Source: Primulina eburnea (lineage: Eukaryota; Streptophyta; Magnoliopsida; Lamiales; Gesneriaceae). Taken from it: a stretch of DNA of 64,000 nt. Every line of letters starts with the position of its first letter. Position 1 is the first letter of the stretch. The stretch is from positions 47,820,342 to 47,884,341 of the forward strand of contig NC_133101.1 in the NCBI RefSeq assembly GCF_022965805.1, written 5' to 3'. Position numbers and translations under genes: made by a program. Shown piece by piece: positions 33,808 to 43,393 of this stretch. The notes under the pieces are model-generated. The model did not search any database. It had not been told where the DNA came from and saw only the letters and a list, made by a program, of their open reading frames with translations.

Positions 33808-36805
33808 TGTAGAACCCGTAAATTAGACTGCGTATAAGCCATGCATAATTTTAGTATTTTAAATTAAATTGACTTCATTGCATGAGTATTTAAATGATTT
33901 CTTTGAAGTTAATTATTTTATTTCAGTAGTTTAAATTTTATTATTTTCAGTTAATTCAGGGTGGCCAGACTGGAGTTGGAGTTTAGAGATAAAATTTAAG
34001 ATTCAGAAAATATTTCCAGAATTTATTTTAGCTAGCAAGTAAGTTAATTTAAGTTAAAAGGAGGTTTAAGGAATTTATCTTAGCAACTTGAGATGAGTAG
34101 GAAATAAATTCATTTAAGTTCCATAATTAAGAGGTTAGTTCACTAAATTATTTAAAGATAGGTGAGGCTTTTAAGGGTTGTAAATTTACTTCATAATCAA
34201 TATTTCCCCTCCATTTAAAAGATAAATTTCGGCCACCCCCTTATTATCTAGACAATTATTTTGCCAACTCACCTTTGACCATTTCCTTGCCATCCCTTAA
34301 CTTGATAATCTTTTCATTTATTAAGCACCCTTAATTAATTAATATTAGACAATAATCAACCTACATCTACCATGTAAGAATCGGCCACATGCACCCCCAA
34401 GAAGACTCGTCAAACATATTCAAATAATAACTTTAATGAGAGGTGGACTTGGTCTTGAGTTTGAATCCTTTATTTGTGGATCTTGCCCCTCACCTTTCCA
34501 ACCATCATTCTCCTCCCCCATGACTGAAATTCAAAGAGTTTGAGAGTAGAAATTTCGTGATCCTCATAGCTAGAGCAAGAGAGAAAAATCGAGCAAGGTA
34601 GCAAGAAAAGAAAGCGCTCCACCTCCTCCGCGCCGTATCGTTTCATTCTTTCGTGTTTCATTCAAACGAAATCAAGGCGTGCATATGTTCTTCCTTGACT
34701 CTTCAATCAAGTCCTATTATCATTTATTTTCATTGTATGATCATTATTTCTATGGCAAAAACCGAAACATGGCAAGAATTTTCAGAAAAACCAACATGCA
34801 GATTTTCGGATTCTTCCCTTGAGCTCTCACGTTTGCTCCTGTTTCAGTTGCTACAGGTTATGGTTCGACTCCAGGATCCCAAGGCAACTCCTAGACATGT
34901 AATAGGATGTAGTAAGACCATGTTGGTCCATTAAAACAAGCCCCATGCTTGCTAGAAAACCTAAATGACAGCAACCTCCCCATAGGTGCATAAATGTGTT
35001 TCGAAATTCTGTTTGCTGTCATGTGGGGAACGAATCTGATCTTGGCTGCCGCAAGGCCCATAGCCATGGTTAGATCACTTCCCTAGCATGTCTAAGACGT
35101 GACTAAGTTGCCCTTTTGGTGGCTTGGTCCATGGTACATCGGTTTTTAAATCAAACCCAAGAACAGCCCCTGCACCCTTTCGCCCCTCTTCATTTTACAG
35201 CATGTGTGTGTTCGATTTTTGGAATGGCGTGGATCTTGGTTGGCCTATGGCCCTTAGCCACGGTTCATACCATGCCCCTAGATGTATATATTGTGCCATG
35301 GTCAATCAAATGGCCAATGGAACGATCCGTGACATCAAAACAAGAACCATACCCCGACGTGCAGAATTGCTCTCGGGTGAACTCCTTTCGATTGTTTCTG
35401 GAATATTTCGAATTGTGGCTGGCCTAGGGCCCTTAGCCATGGTTCAAATCATTCCTTGGGATGTTGGTAAGAGCCTATGGTCAGTGGTTCAAGCCCCAAT
35501 GGCCGGTAGTCTCGAAACAAACACAAGACATGCGATTGCGCAGCTGCTGGAATTTGACAGCAACTTGCTGCGGCGGTTCAGTAGCTTGTTCGAGTTCTCG
35601 GTTGGATTTTAGCCCATGGCCTTAGACTGGACAGTGCCTAATCAAGTTAGAAAGGTCATGTTTTTGGCCGTTCGTCATTCGGATCATTTTTGAAGTCGTA
35701 CGAGAATTTACGGTGCGATGTGCCAAATTGACTCTCGAAAGAGCGTTTCTTGTTTTGGCCTCCATTTCACCTAGATTTCGACCCTCATCATTTTAGGAGC
35801 ATTAGTTCATAATTTTAAGCGTATTTTAATCATGAATATACGTCGTTTCAGTGTTGGTTCGGGTTGGTTCGAAATCATAATTAAATACGAAGTCGTTAGA
35901 CGTAATTGTCGCATTTTCAAACTTAATTGCATAGTTTGGTCAAGTAAAATCTATTGCATATTTTTCATGACGTATTTAGGTCACAGCGAGCCTGGGAGCG
36001 ATCCGATCCAGTTGGTAAAATAATACAGGATTTTTCATTATGCCATTTAATTATATTACGTGCATGAAAATAGAAAATACTTATTTTTGAGATTTATGCG
36101 ATATTGCTTGTGGTCAATTCACTATCATGGGAGCATTATTTTACACGGTCGCCAGTAACCGATCAGTTCAGTTTGGTACCACCCGGTCGCCAGTGACCAG
36201 TCAGCTCAGTTCAGTTTGATACTCCCTGGTAGCCAGTTACCGATCAGTTCAGTTCAGTGCAGGGGCCACATGCGTAGACCATAATCTCAACAGAAAATTA
36301 TTACCAGTTATTTCAGTACAGGGCTCCGAGGAGTAAACTTTTTACTATGATTTTTAATTCAGTCATGCACGTATTATAATTGCTCAGTACAAGTTATTTT
36401 CAGTATGTCTCATGACATGATATTTTATCCCATGCAAATTTTACTATAGTATTCACTCGTTACCTACGATATATGCATGTTGAGTCTTTAGACTCACTAG
36501 ACTTGATTGTTGTAGGTACTGATGAGGCTGGGGCCGAGGGCGGGGACCAGTGAGCCAGCTTGGGTCGGCAGTAGTGGCACCCGAGGACCTCATTTTCAGC
36601 ACGTGCCATTTTATGCAAACGTTTTCATCAGTTGTTTGATATTCTTAAATTGTTATTTGTCAAACAAATATTTATTTCCGCTGCCATTTTTAATATTAAA
36701 CTTTGTTTATCAGTTTAACTTATGAATTAGACATTTTAATTATTTGAAAGGAAAATTTTAAATTTTTCCGCAAATTTTCAAGCAAGGATTTTTGAGGCCT
36801 TCACA
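33808..36805 (+). mobile_element. 5' LTR of element H
   Basis: About 3.0 kb. It contains three degenerate repeats of a block built on GGCCCTTAGCCATGGTT near 35055, 35245 and 35427 (spacing about 185-190 bases) and three units of about 42 bases near 36140-36265 built on GTCGCCAGTNACCGATCAGTTCAG. The hairpin module is at 36482-36495 and 36579-36589. Open frames at 35116-35612 are carried by the repeats and show no domain. Confidence 0.9.
36140..36265 (+). repeat. Three tandem units of about 42 bases in LTR H
   Basis: Units share GGTCGCCAGT, ACCGATCAGT and TCAGTTCAGT with small changes. They lie about 540 bases before the LTR end, near where U3/R signals would be expected, so they may be promoter or enhancer repeats; that role is inferred only from position. 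Confidence 0.65.
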
Positions 36806-36807
36806 GT

Positions 36808-36819
36808 TGGTATCAGAGC
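36808..36819 (+). other. Primer-binding site of element H, tRNA-iMet type
   Basis: TGGTATCAGAGC two bases after the LTR end at 36805, the same position and sequence as in element A. Confidence 0.9.
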
Positions 36820-37047
36820 CTATGTTCTTGTAAAGGGTTACACTACTACTGACCCCGAGAAACTCACGAAACCACGTCTTCGGTCTGTAAGTTTTACATT
36901 ACAGCATTTTATTTAAAGCATGGATTATTTAACAGCATGTCTTCATGAAATATAAATTACGTCCAGATTTTTATCGTTCAGTATTTAAATTTGAATAAAT
37001 TATGGAATTATGCATGTTAGTTACGTATGGGTTATGTTTGGAACAGT

Positions 37048-38116
37048 ATGCCCCCTAGACGCCAGGTTGGACGCCCGAGAAGTGGCGAGGAGCGCTGTCA
37101 TGAGGACGGTGAGGATCGTAGACGGGAGGAAGACTTACCTCCACCCCCTCCGCCTGATATGAATGCCCAGATGCTAGCTAGGATGACGCAGTTCTTCGCA
37201 CAATTTGCGAGGAACAATGCCGTTGTCGCTGCCGCAGCCAGGCCGACAGGGCCCGAGGCTGTCTATGAGAGGTTTATGAAGATGCGTCCGAAGGAGTTTT
37301 CTGGGACGTCTGACCCCATGATTGCCGAGGGATGGGTCAAATCCCTCGAGGTTATCTTCGAGTTCATGGAGCTTGGAGATGCAGACAGAGTCCGATGTGC
37401 CACCTATCTGTTCAGTGGAGATGCCCGCTTATGGTGGGAAGGAGCGTCAGTAGCCCTGAACTTGGCTACGCTGACATGGACACGCTTCACGGAAGTTTTC
37501 TACTCCAAATACTTTGCCGAGGAAGTGCGCACCAGGTTGACCACTGAGTTTATGAGCTTGAGGCAAGGAGATATGAAGGTTACGGAGTTCATCCGTAAGT
37601 TCGAGAGGGGCTGTCATTTTGTGCCCCTGATCGTAAATGATGCTAGAGCCAAGATGATGCATTTCCTGGTGGGTCTACGGCCGATCTTGCGCCGTGATGT
37701 TAGGGTGTCTGACCCTACTACTTATGAGATTGCTGTCTCCAAAGCTCTAGCCGCAGAGCAGGATCTGCGGGATATCGAGAGGGATCGCCAGGGCAAGCGC
37801 CCAGTCCAGGTACCACACCGCCCTCCTCGTCATCAGCAGTAGAACAAGAGGCCTTTTCATGGACCGCTTAGAAACAGAGGCCAGCAGCAGCAGCAGCAGC
37901 GGGGACGCCCAGCCCCGAGGACTTTTGAGCACCCAGTCTGTCCCAGGTGCTCACGCCGCCATCCTGGAGCATGTATGTCTGGCTCAGGAAAGTGTTTTAA
38001 ATGTGGCAGTCCAGAACACATGTTGCTGCAGTGCCCTCAGAGGAATCTGCCTACCCAAGGCAGAGTTTTTGCTCTCCATGCCACGGAAACAAACCCGGAG
38101 ACTATGTTGTTGACAG
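37048..38116 (+). pseudogene. gag: Gag of element H, one internal stop
   Basis: Starts MPPRRQVGRPR at 37048; an upstream ATG at 37027 is in frame, but MPPR matches the start in A. The capsid core runs about 37260-37760, with WVKSLEVIFEFMEL, ARLWWEG and RGCHFVPLI blocks. A TAG at 37840-37842 (probably a former CAG, within a Gln-rich stretch) interrupts it. The frame then continues through a run of Gln codons to a CCHC zinc knuckle CFKCGSPEHMLLQC at about 37990-38030 and ends MLLTG at the intron-like donor. Apart from the single stop it is almost intact. Confidence 0.88.
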
Positions 38117-38317
38117 GTACTTTTAAGCTTAAAGTTATTATTTGAATTTCCGTGTTTTGGGAATCGGGATTTAGATTTGAACTTAGAAATGCGATAGGAT
38201 TGCATGCTCTGCTCAGTATAAGTTTGGGGATTTAAGTTAGAAGAACTTTGACCTTTGCATGCCTATAAGTTTAACTCTTGTAGCTATTGGGTTCAACTTA
38301 GAGTTCCGATCTTTCAG
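38117..38317 (+). other. Intron-like segment between gag and protease of element H
   Basis: 201 bases that start GTACTT right after ACAG and end ATCTTTCAG. The segment has stops in frame. Removing it would join ...LLTG to RIFISG in frame, leading into the protease motif DSGATHSF. The donor fits the AG|GTA pattern and the acceptor has a pyrimidine-rich end. Element A has a counterpart at the same place; element E has none. Confidence 0.65.
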
Positions 38318-39665
38318 GGAGAATTTTTATATCTGGTTCCGCTACCAAGGCCTTGATAGATTCAGGGGCCACTCACTCGTTTATTTTGGAGGACTTTGCA
38401 AACTTTCTCAAGATCAAGACCATTGGGCTAGACACAGCCTTTTCAGTAGTGTTGCCGTCAGGCGAGGAGATGGTAGCTACCAAAGTTATCCGAGATATAG
38501 ATCTTGAGCTACATGGAAATCTTGTTTATGTGGATCTGATCGTGCTACCGATGCCAGAATTTTACATCATCCTAGGGATGAACTGGTTATTGAGGAACAG
38601 AGTGTTGATAGATTTCCAGCGGAGATCTGTTCTTGTCCGACCGCCAGGAATGGAGCAGTTCTTATTTGAGCCGGACAGGTACTTTCCCTTACCGTGCATT
38701 ATTCCTTATGTTCAGGCTAGGAAGCTCATGCATAAAGGGTGTCGGGAGTTTCTAGCAACATTTTTATCTGTCCCCGAGGAACCCAGCCAGTCAGCCTCAG
38801 ATGTTCCGATTGTCAGAGACTTCTTAGATGTTTTTCCCGAAGACGTCTCTGGTATGCCACCCGAGAGAGAGGTGGAGTTTTCCATTGAGCTTATGCCAGG
38901 TACGACTCCGATATCCAAAGCGCCGTACCGTCTAGCACCGACAGAGATGGCAGAGCTTAAGAAGAAAATTCAGGAACTACTCGACAAGGAGTTCATTCGC
39001 CCGAGTTTTTCACCTTGGGGCGCGCCAGTCTTGTTTGTTAAGAAGAATGATGGCTCTATCAGACTTTGCATTGACTAACGGGAATTGAACAGGGTTACAG
39101 TGAAGAACAAATACCCACTTCCGAGGATCGAGGATTTGTTTGACCAGTTGCAGGGAGCTTCGATTTTCTCCAAGATTGATCTGCGTTCTGGTTATCACCA
39201 GTTGAGGGTGAAGGATGCTGATGTTTCCAATACTGCTTTCAGGACTCGTTATGGTCACTATGAGTCCCTTGTGATGCCGTTCGGTCTGAAGAATGCGCCA
39301 GCGATCTTCATGGATCTCATGAATCGCGTATTTCAGCCGTATCTTGACCAGTTTGTGATAGTGTTCATAGACGACATTCTCGTTTACTCCAAGAGTCAAG
39401 AGGATCACAACAGACATTTGACCACAGTGTTGCAGACCTTGCAGAAGCACAAGTTATTCGCAAAGTTCAGTAAGTGCGAATTCTGGTTAGAGAATGTGGC
39501 GTTCTTAGGCCACATCAATTCTAGCAGTGGTATTGAGGTAGACCCAGCAAAGGTTGCAGCAGTCAGAGATTGGGTTGTGCCTCAGAATGCATCTGAAATC
39601 CGCAGTTTTCTCGGCCTAGCAGGATATTACTGGAAATTCATTAAGGGATTCTCCTCTATTGCCGT
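38318..39665 (+). pseudogene. pol: Pol of element H, truncated after RT
   Basis: Protease with DSGATHSF at about 38358-38381 and LPMPEFYIILGMNW; RT from about 38810 with the [12 protein letters not shown] block near 39015, LCID at 39063, the FIDD active-site block ([12 protein letters not shown]) near 39361 and the SFLGLAGYY block near 39604. A single TAA at 39076-39078 stands where a Tyr codon would be expected. The rest is open to 39660. Coding similarity ends at the IAVSLVT region, where the sequence passes into LTR. RNase H active residues, integrase and chromodomain are missing. Confidence 0.9.
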
Positions 39666-40019
39666 TTCACTCGTTACCTACGATATATGCATGTTGAGTC
39701 TTTAGACTCACTAGACTTGATTGTTGTAGGTACTGATGAGGCTGGGGCCGAGGGCGGGGGCCAGTGAGCCAGCTTGGGTCGGCAGTAGTGGCACCCGAGG
39801 ACCTCATTTTCAGCACGTGCCATTTTATGCAAACATTTTCATCAGTTGTTGGATATTCTTAAATTGTTATTTTTCAAACAAATATTTATTTCCGCTGCCA
39901 TTTTTAATATTAAACTTTATTTATCAGTTTAACTTATGAATTAGACATTTTAATTATTTGAAAGGAAAATTTTAAATTTTTTCGCAAATTTTCAAGCAAG
40001 GATTTTTGAGGCCTTCACA
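39666..40019 (+). mobile_element. Partial 3' LTR of element H (last 354 bases)
   Basis: Matches 36452-36805 base for base apart from about six substitutions. It carries the hairpin at 39696-39709 and ends GGCCTTCACA before the CAGTG duplication. Confidence 0.92.
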
Positions 40020-40630
40020 CAGTGGATTAGTAATACTGTCGCTGATGTCCGACATCCACCGAGTACCACGGTTATACATAGATGGATCCATCAAATAGAG
40101 CTGATACGATAGTCACAACTAATGAACTGAATTCAATTAAAAGTAAATGTGTAAGTACATGATGCTTTGATGAGCTGTTTTGACACGCATGCTTTTACGA
40201 CATGTTTACGTTCACGCTTTAAAGATCATGAATTGTATGTTGTTATAGTACTTTTCACTGTTGCTTGCTATGTATATGTATTTGCTATTAACGTTGCAGG
40301 TGTGTTGAGTCTTTAGACTCACTAGGTGTGTTTGATGCAGGTGATCATGATGATGAGGAGGCTGGAAGTGCCGAATTCTGAGTAGGCAGGCTGGATGTGT
40401 GCACCTGACCCAAGGAACATATTTTCCACAAATCACGTTTTTATGATTTTAAGTGGACAAAAATTCTTATGCACTAGTTTTTCATGTTTATGATTATTAT
40501 GACTTTTACTTGTTTATTTTTACGCACATCATTGGGATGGACGAGTTGGCTATTTTTAACTGTAGTGTTTTATTTGTTATTTAATTACGATCATTTTTAA
40601 AAGATGTTTTTCATCAATGTCGCATGCATG
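40020..40630 (+). mobile_element. 3' LTR of element A, piece 3 of 4
   Basis: Matches 9862-10480 of the 5' A LTR, including ACCACGGTTATAC, the hairpin GAGTCTTTAGACTC at 40307-40320 and the GGGATGGACGAGTTGG block. It is bounded by the H duplication CAGTG on the left and the L duplication GCATG (40626-40630) on the right. Confidence 0.9.
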
Positions 40631-41191
40631 TGATAAACATAAAAATTGTACATTAATTAAATGTTTTATTATATAAATATATAGTTTTTGTTTTATTAAA
40701 TGTTTAAATATTATATGCTTTATAATAAATTGTATAAAATAGAAGTTGTTGTGTAATTACAAGTTTTTACTATTTTTTACAGGTTCGATAAAACAAGAAT
40801 AAACTTGGCGTTGCAAATGGGATTAAGATGATTCTTGGACCTGTAGAAAGTTGATGTTAATATCTACAATATTGGTGGCAAGCATGAGATAAAAATCCTC
40901 TCACAATTGGGATCAAATTAAGCAACAAATAAAGTTACAAAAGGAGTGGCAGTTTTACTATGCTCTAATATTTTGACCATATCTCTCAAATTACTTGGTC
41001 AAATGGTTTGAAAAAAATACCACAACTAGACAACTCAATTATCCACATGTTTCTTTTTATGTGAAGAAGCAAATTCGGAGAAGAAGATTTTCAAAAGTGA
41101 TGTGTAATATAATATAATATTTTGGAACACCAATGAAGACTTATGTGTAAAAAAAATAATATTTTATTTGTGGTTGTCTCCCCAAATTTGG

Positions 41192-41204
41192 CTATAAATA
41201 GGGG
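41192..41204 (+). promoter_or_regulatory. TATA box in the L 5' LTR
   Basis: CTATAAATAGGGG is a textbook plant TATA box about 1 kb before the LTR end. It is kept unchanged in the 3' LTR at 50908-50920. It would start the genomic RNA of L and, from the 3' copy, could read into flanking DNA. Confidence 0.75.
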
Positions 41205-41547
41205 TGCATTGTAATGTATTGAGATATCCCTCATTCTATGAACAAACTTTTGAGTTCATAATATTTCTCTCTATATTTTTCCTTTATTTCTTCATTTAAA
41301 TATAATTAGCATTTTAATTTCATATTCAAAGTTTTACACTTTGAATAATGAATAGCTAACTTCCTAAAGTTGAGATGAAAAAGTGAAACTCTTGGCATGA
41401 TAATAAGGTTACTAAAAGTAAGAATCTATGTTTTATATTATTTAATCATTATTTATTGTTTATGTTATATTTATTTCTTTAAGCATTTTTATACCCTACT
41501 TATAAGTGGGAGTTTTGATTTATTGTTGCTATATATTACACTAAATT

Positions 41548-41810
41548 CTTGGAATCATTTAAATGTTTGTTTGGTATTACCAACCATTTAAAGTGGATGC
41601 CTTGATTTATTATATATGAATATATTATAATACTAAATTACTTGGAACCATTTAAATGTTTGTTTGGTTTTACCAACCATTTAAAGTGGGAACATTGACT
41701 TACTATATATAAATATATCATAATATTAATTTCTTGGTACCATTTAAATATTAGTTTGGTTTTACCAACCATTTAAAGTGGGAACCTTGATTTAGTGATA
41801 TATATATAGC
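41548..41810 (+). repeat. Three tandem units of about 92 bases in LTR L
   Basis: Units start CTTGGAATCATTTAAAT, CTTGGAACCATTTAAAT and CTTGGTACCATTTAAAT at 41548, 41641 and 41733. Each continues with GTTTGGT.TTACCAACCATTTAAAGTGG, which can pair with itself. The 3' LTR has the same array at about 51265-51540. The array was therefore present before insertion. Confidence 0.85.
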
Positions 41811-42195
41811 ACAATAAATACTTGACAACATTTATAAGTTTTGGTATATATTATATACTTATAAGTTAATAATGTATAACATAATATAAATATGATTATT
41901 TAATATATTAGAACCATTTTATTAAGTGGATTTCAATAATGTTCGTTAATGTTAACTTTATTAAAATACCAAGAGTGGATCCTTTAATATCAATTACTTA
42001 AATTAAAATTTGAACAATTAAAAATTACCAATTAAAGATTCAAACGACTAAAAAAAAAAATAAATACAAAGACATTATAGTGGACTTGTGATTACCTTAG
42101 CTTCCTCGTGGATACGATATTCGAACTCACCGAATTATACTACTTGTGGACAACCTGCTTTTGGGAGTGCAACAATCAAAGTCGAAACAAGTTTT

Positions 42196-42213
42196 TGGCG
42201 CCGTTGCCGGGGA
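42196..42213 (+). other. Primer-binding site of element L, tRNA-Asp type
   Basis: TGGCGCCGTTGCCGGGGA, six bases after the LTR end. It is complementary to the 3' end expected of plant tRNA-Asp and is characteristic of Athila/Tat-type Ty3/gypsy elements. It differs from the tRNA-iMet type of all other elements here. Confidence 0.88.
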
Positions 42214-42385
42214 AGTATAATTTAATTTCAAGTCTATTTAATTTTTTTTATAGTTTATTTTTCTTTATTTGAATTTTTATTACTTTTGTGTGTTTTTTTT
42301 CTTTTGCAGTTGCATTTGCATTATCATTTGGTCACGTACACTTAGCGGTCGACTCATTCGAAATAACCCTTTATTTTTACAAAAC

Positions 42386-43393
42386 ATGGCGGAAGAACCC
42401 ATCCAAGAAAATGAAGATGAAATTCAATCTCAACATGATCATGATAGACGAAGAACACTTAAAGATCACATGAATCCTACACGTACTAGTGCACCTTCAT
42501 GTCTATTTTTTCCCCCTGATGCATCTCATTTCAATTTTAAGCTTGGTATTATCCAACTTTTACCCAATTTTCATGGCTTAGATTCTGAAAATCCATACAT
42601 GCATTTACGAGAGTTTGAAGAAGTGTGCAACACATATAATGATCTAAATTATAGCATGAACACCATTCGACTTAAGCGTTTTCTTTTTTCTTTAAAAGAT
42701 AAAGCTAAAACTTGGCTACAAAATCTTAGATCGGGATCCATTCGAACTTGGGATGAATTGCAACAACAATTTTTGAAAAAGTTTTTTCCATCTCATAGAA
42801 CAAATTCTTTCAAAAGGAAAATCATCACTTCCACTCAAAAACAAGGAGAAACTTTTTATCAGTGTTGCGATAGATACAAAGAATTGCTTAATCTTTGTCC
42901 ACATCATGGTTTTGAAATTTGGAGAGTTGTTTCTCAATTTTATGAAGGCTTAACACCTAAAGATAGGGAAATGGTTGAATTTATGTGTAATGGAACATTT
43001 GAAGATAAAGATCTAAATGAGGCAATTGAGTATCTCGATTCATTAGCTGAAAATGCTCAAAATTGGGACACTATAGGTACAATCGAACCATCAAACAAGA
43101 TTCAATCTCCTACATCTGGTGGAGGTATGTACACTCTCAAAGATGAATATGATCTTCAAGCTAGATTTACCTCTTTGGCAAGAAAAGTTGAGGCACTTGA
43201 ATTGAAAACGAATGGTCAATTAAAATCTGTTCAAGAAATTGCGTGTCACATCTGTGATACAAGTGATCATTTTACAAAAGATTGTCCCACTTTGCCCTCT
43301 TTTAAAGAATGTCTCCATGAACAAGCCAATGTTTTGAACAATTTCAAAAGGCCAAATTTTGAATCATTTTCTCAAAATTACAATGCAGTTTGA
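42386..43393 (+). CDS. gag: Gag of element L
   Basis: 335 codons from ATG (MAEEPIQENEDE) to TGA. The capsid region is typical of Athila-like elements: a FHGLDSENPYMHLREFEEV block, then LKDKAKTWLQNL, DELQQQFLKKFFP and a long helical part. A CCHC zinc knuckle CHICDTSDHFTKDC (C-X2-C-X4-H-X4-C) lies at about residues 288-301. The longer frame from 42269 includes unlikely hydrophobic leader residues, so the MAEEP start is preferred. In the family gag runs on into pol; here the TGA follows the knuckle, and the reading continues with further stops, so the original polyprotein was probably longer. Confidence 0.88.
   Translation: MAEEPIQENEDEIQSQHDHDRRRTLKDHMNPTRTSAPSCLFFPPDASHFNFKLGIIQLLPNFHGLDSENPYMHLREFEEVCNTYNDLNYSMNTIRLKRFLFSLKDKAKTWLQNLRSGSIRTWDELQQQFLKKFFPSHRTNSFKRKIITSTQKQGETFYQCCDRYKELLNLCPHHGFEIWRVVSQFYEGLTPKDREMVEFMCNGTFEDKDLNEAIEYLDSLAENAQNWDTIGTIEPSNKIQSPTSGGGMYTLKDEYDLQARFTSLARKVEALELKTNGQLKSVQEIACHICDTSDHFTKDCPTLPSFKECLHEQANVLNNFKRPNFESFSQNYNAV

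Larger units (their letters stand above)
33808..40019 (+). mobile_element. Element H: internally deleted Ty3/gypsy chromovirus, TSD CAGTG
   Basis: Flanked by a perfect CAGTG duplication (33803-33807 and 40020-40024). The 5' LTR is 33808-36805 (2,998 bases, TGTAGAACCC... to ...GGCCTTCACA). Only the last 354 bases of the 3' LTR remain (39666-40019). They match 36452-36805 with no net indel and about six base differences. The internal part holds gag, an intron-like segment, protease, RT and the start of RNase H, then jumps into the LTR. RNase H, integrase, chromodomain, PPT and most of the 3' LTR are absent. Confidence 0.92.
40631..42189 (+). mobile_element. 5' LTR of element L
   Basis: Has a TATA box at 41192, three tandem units of about 92 bases at 41548-41810, and AT-rich flanks. 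It ends AAACA before the tRNA-Asp-type PBS. The plus-strand open frame 41397-41591 has no domain and overlaps the repeat. Confidence 0.92.

Noticed and set aside
35116..35612. 103- and 162-codon overlapping frames in the H LTR
   Set aside because: Two overlapping frames of equal quality over a tandem array in an LTR, no domain, no support in the H 3' LTR because that part is deleted.
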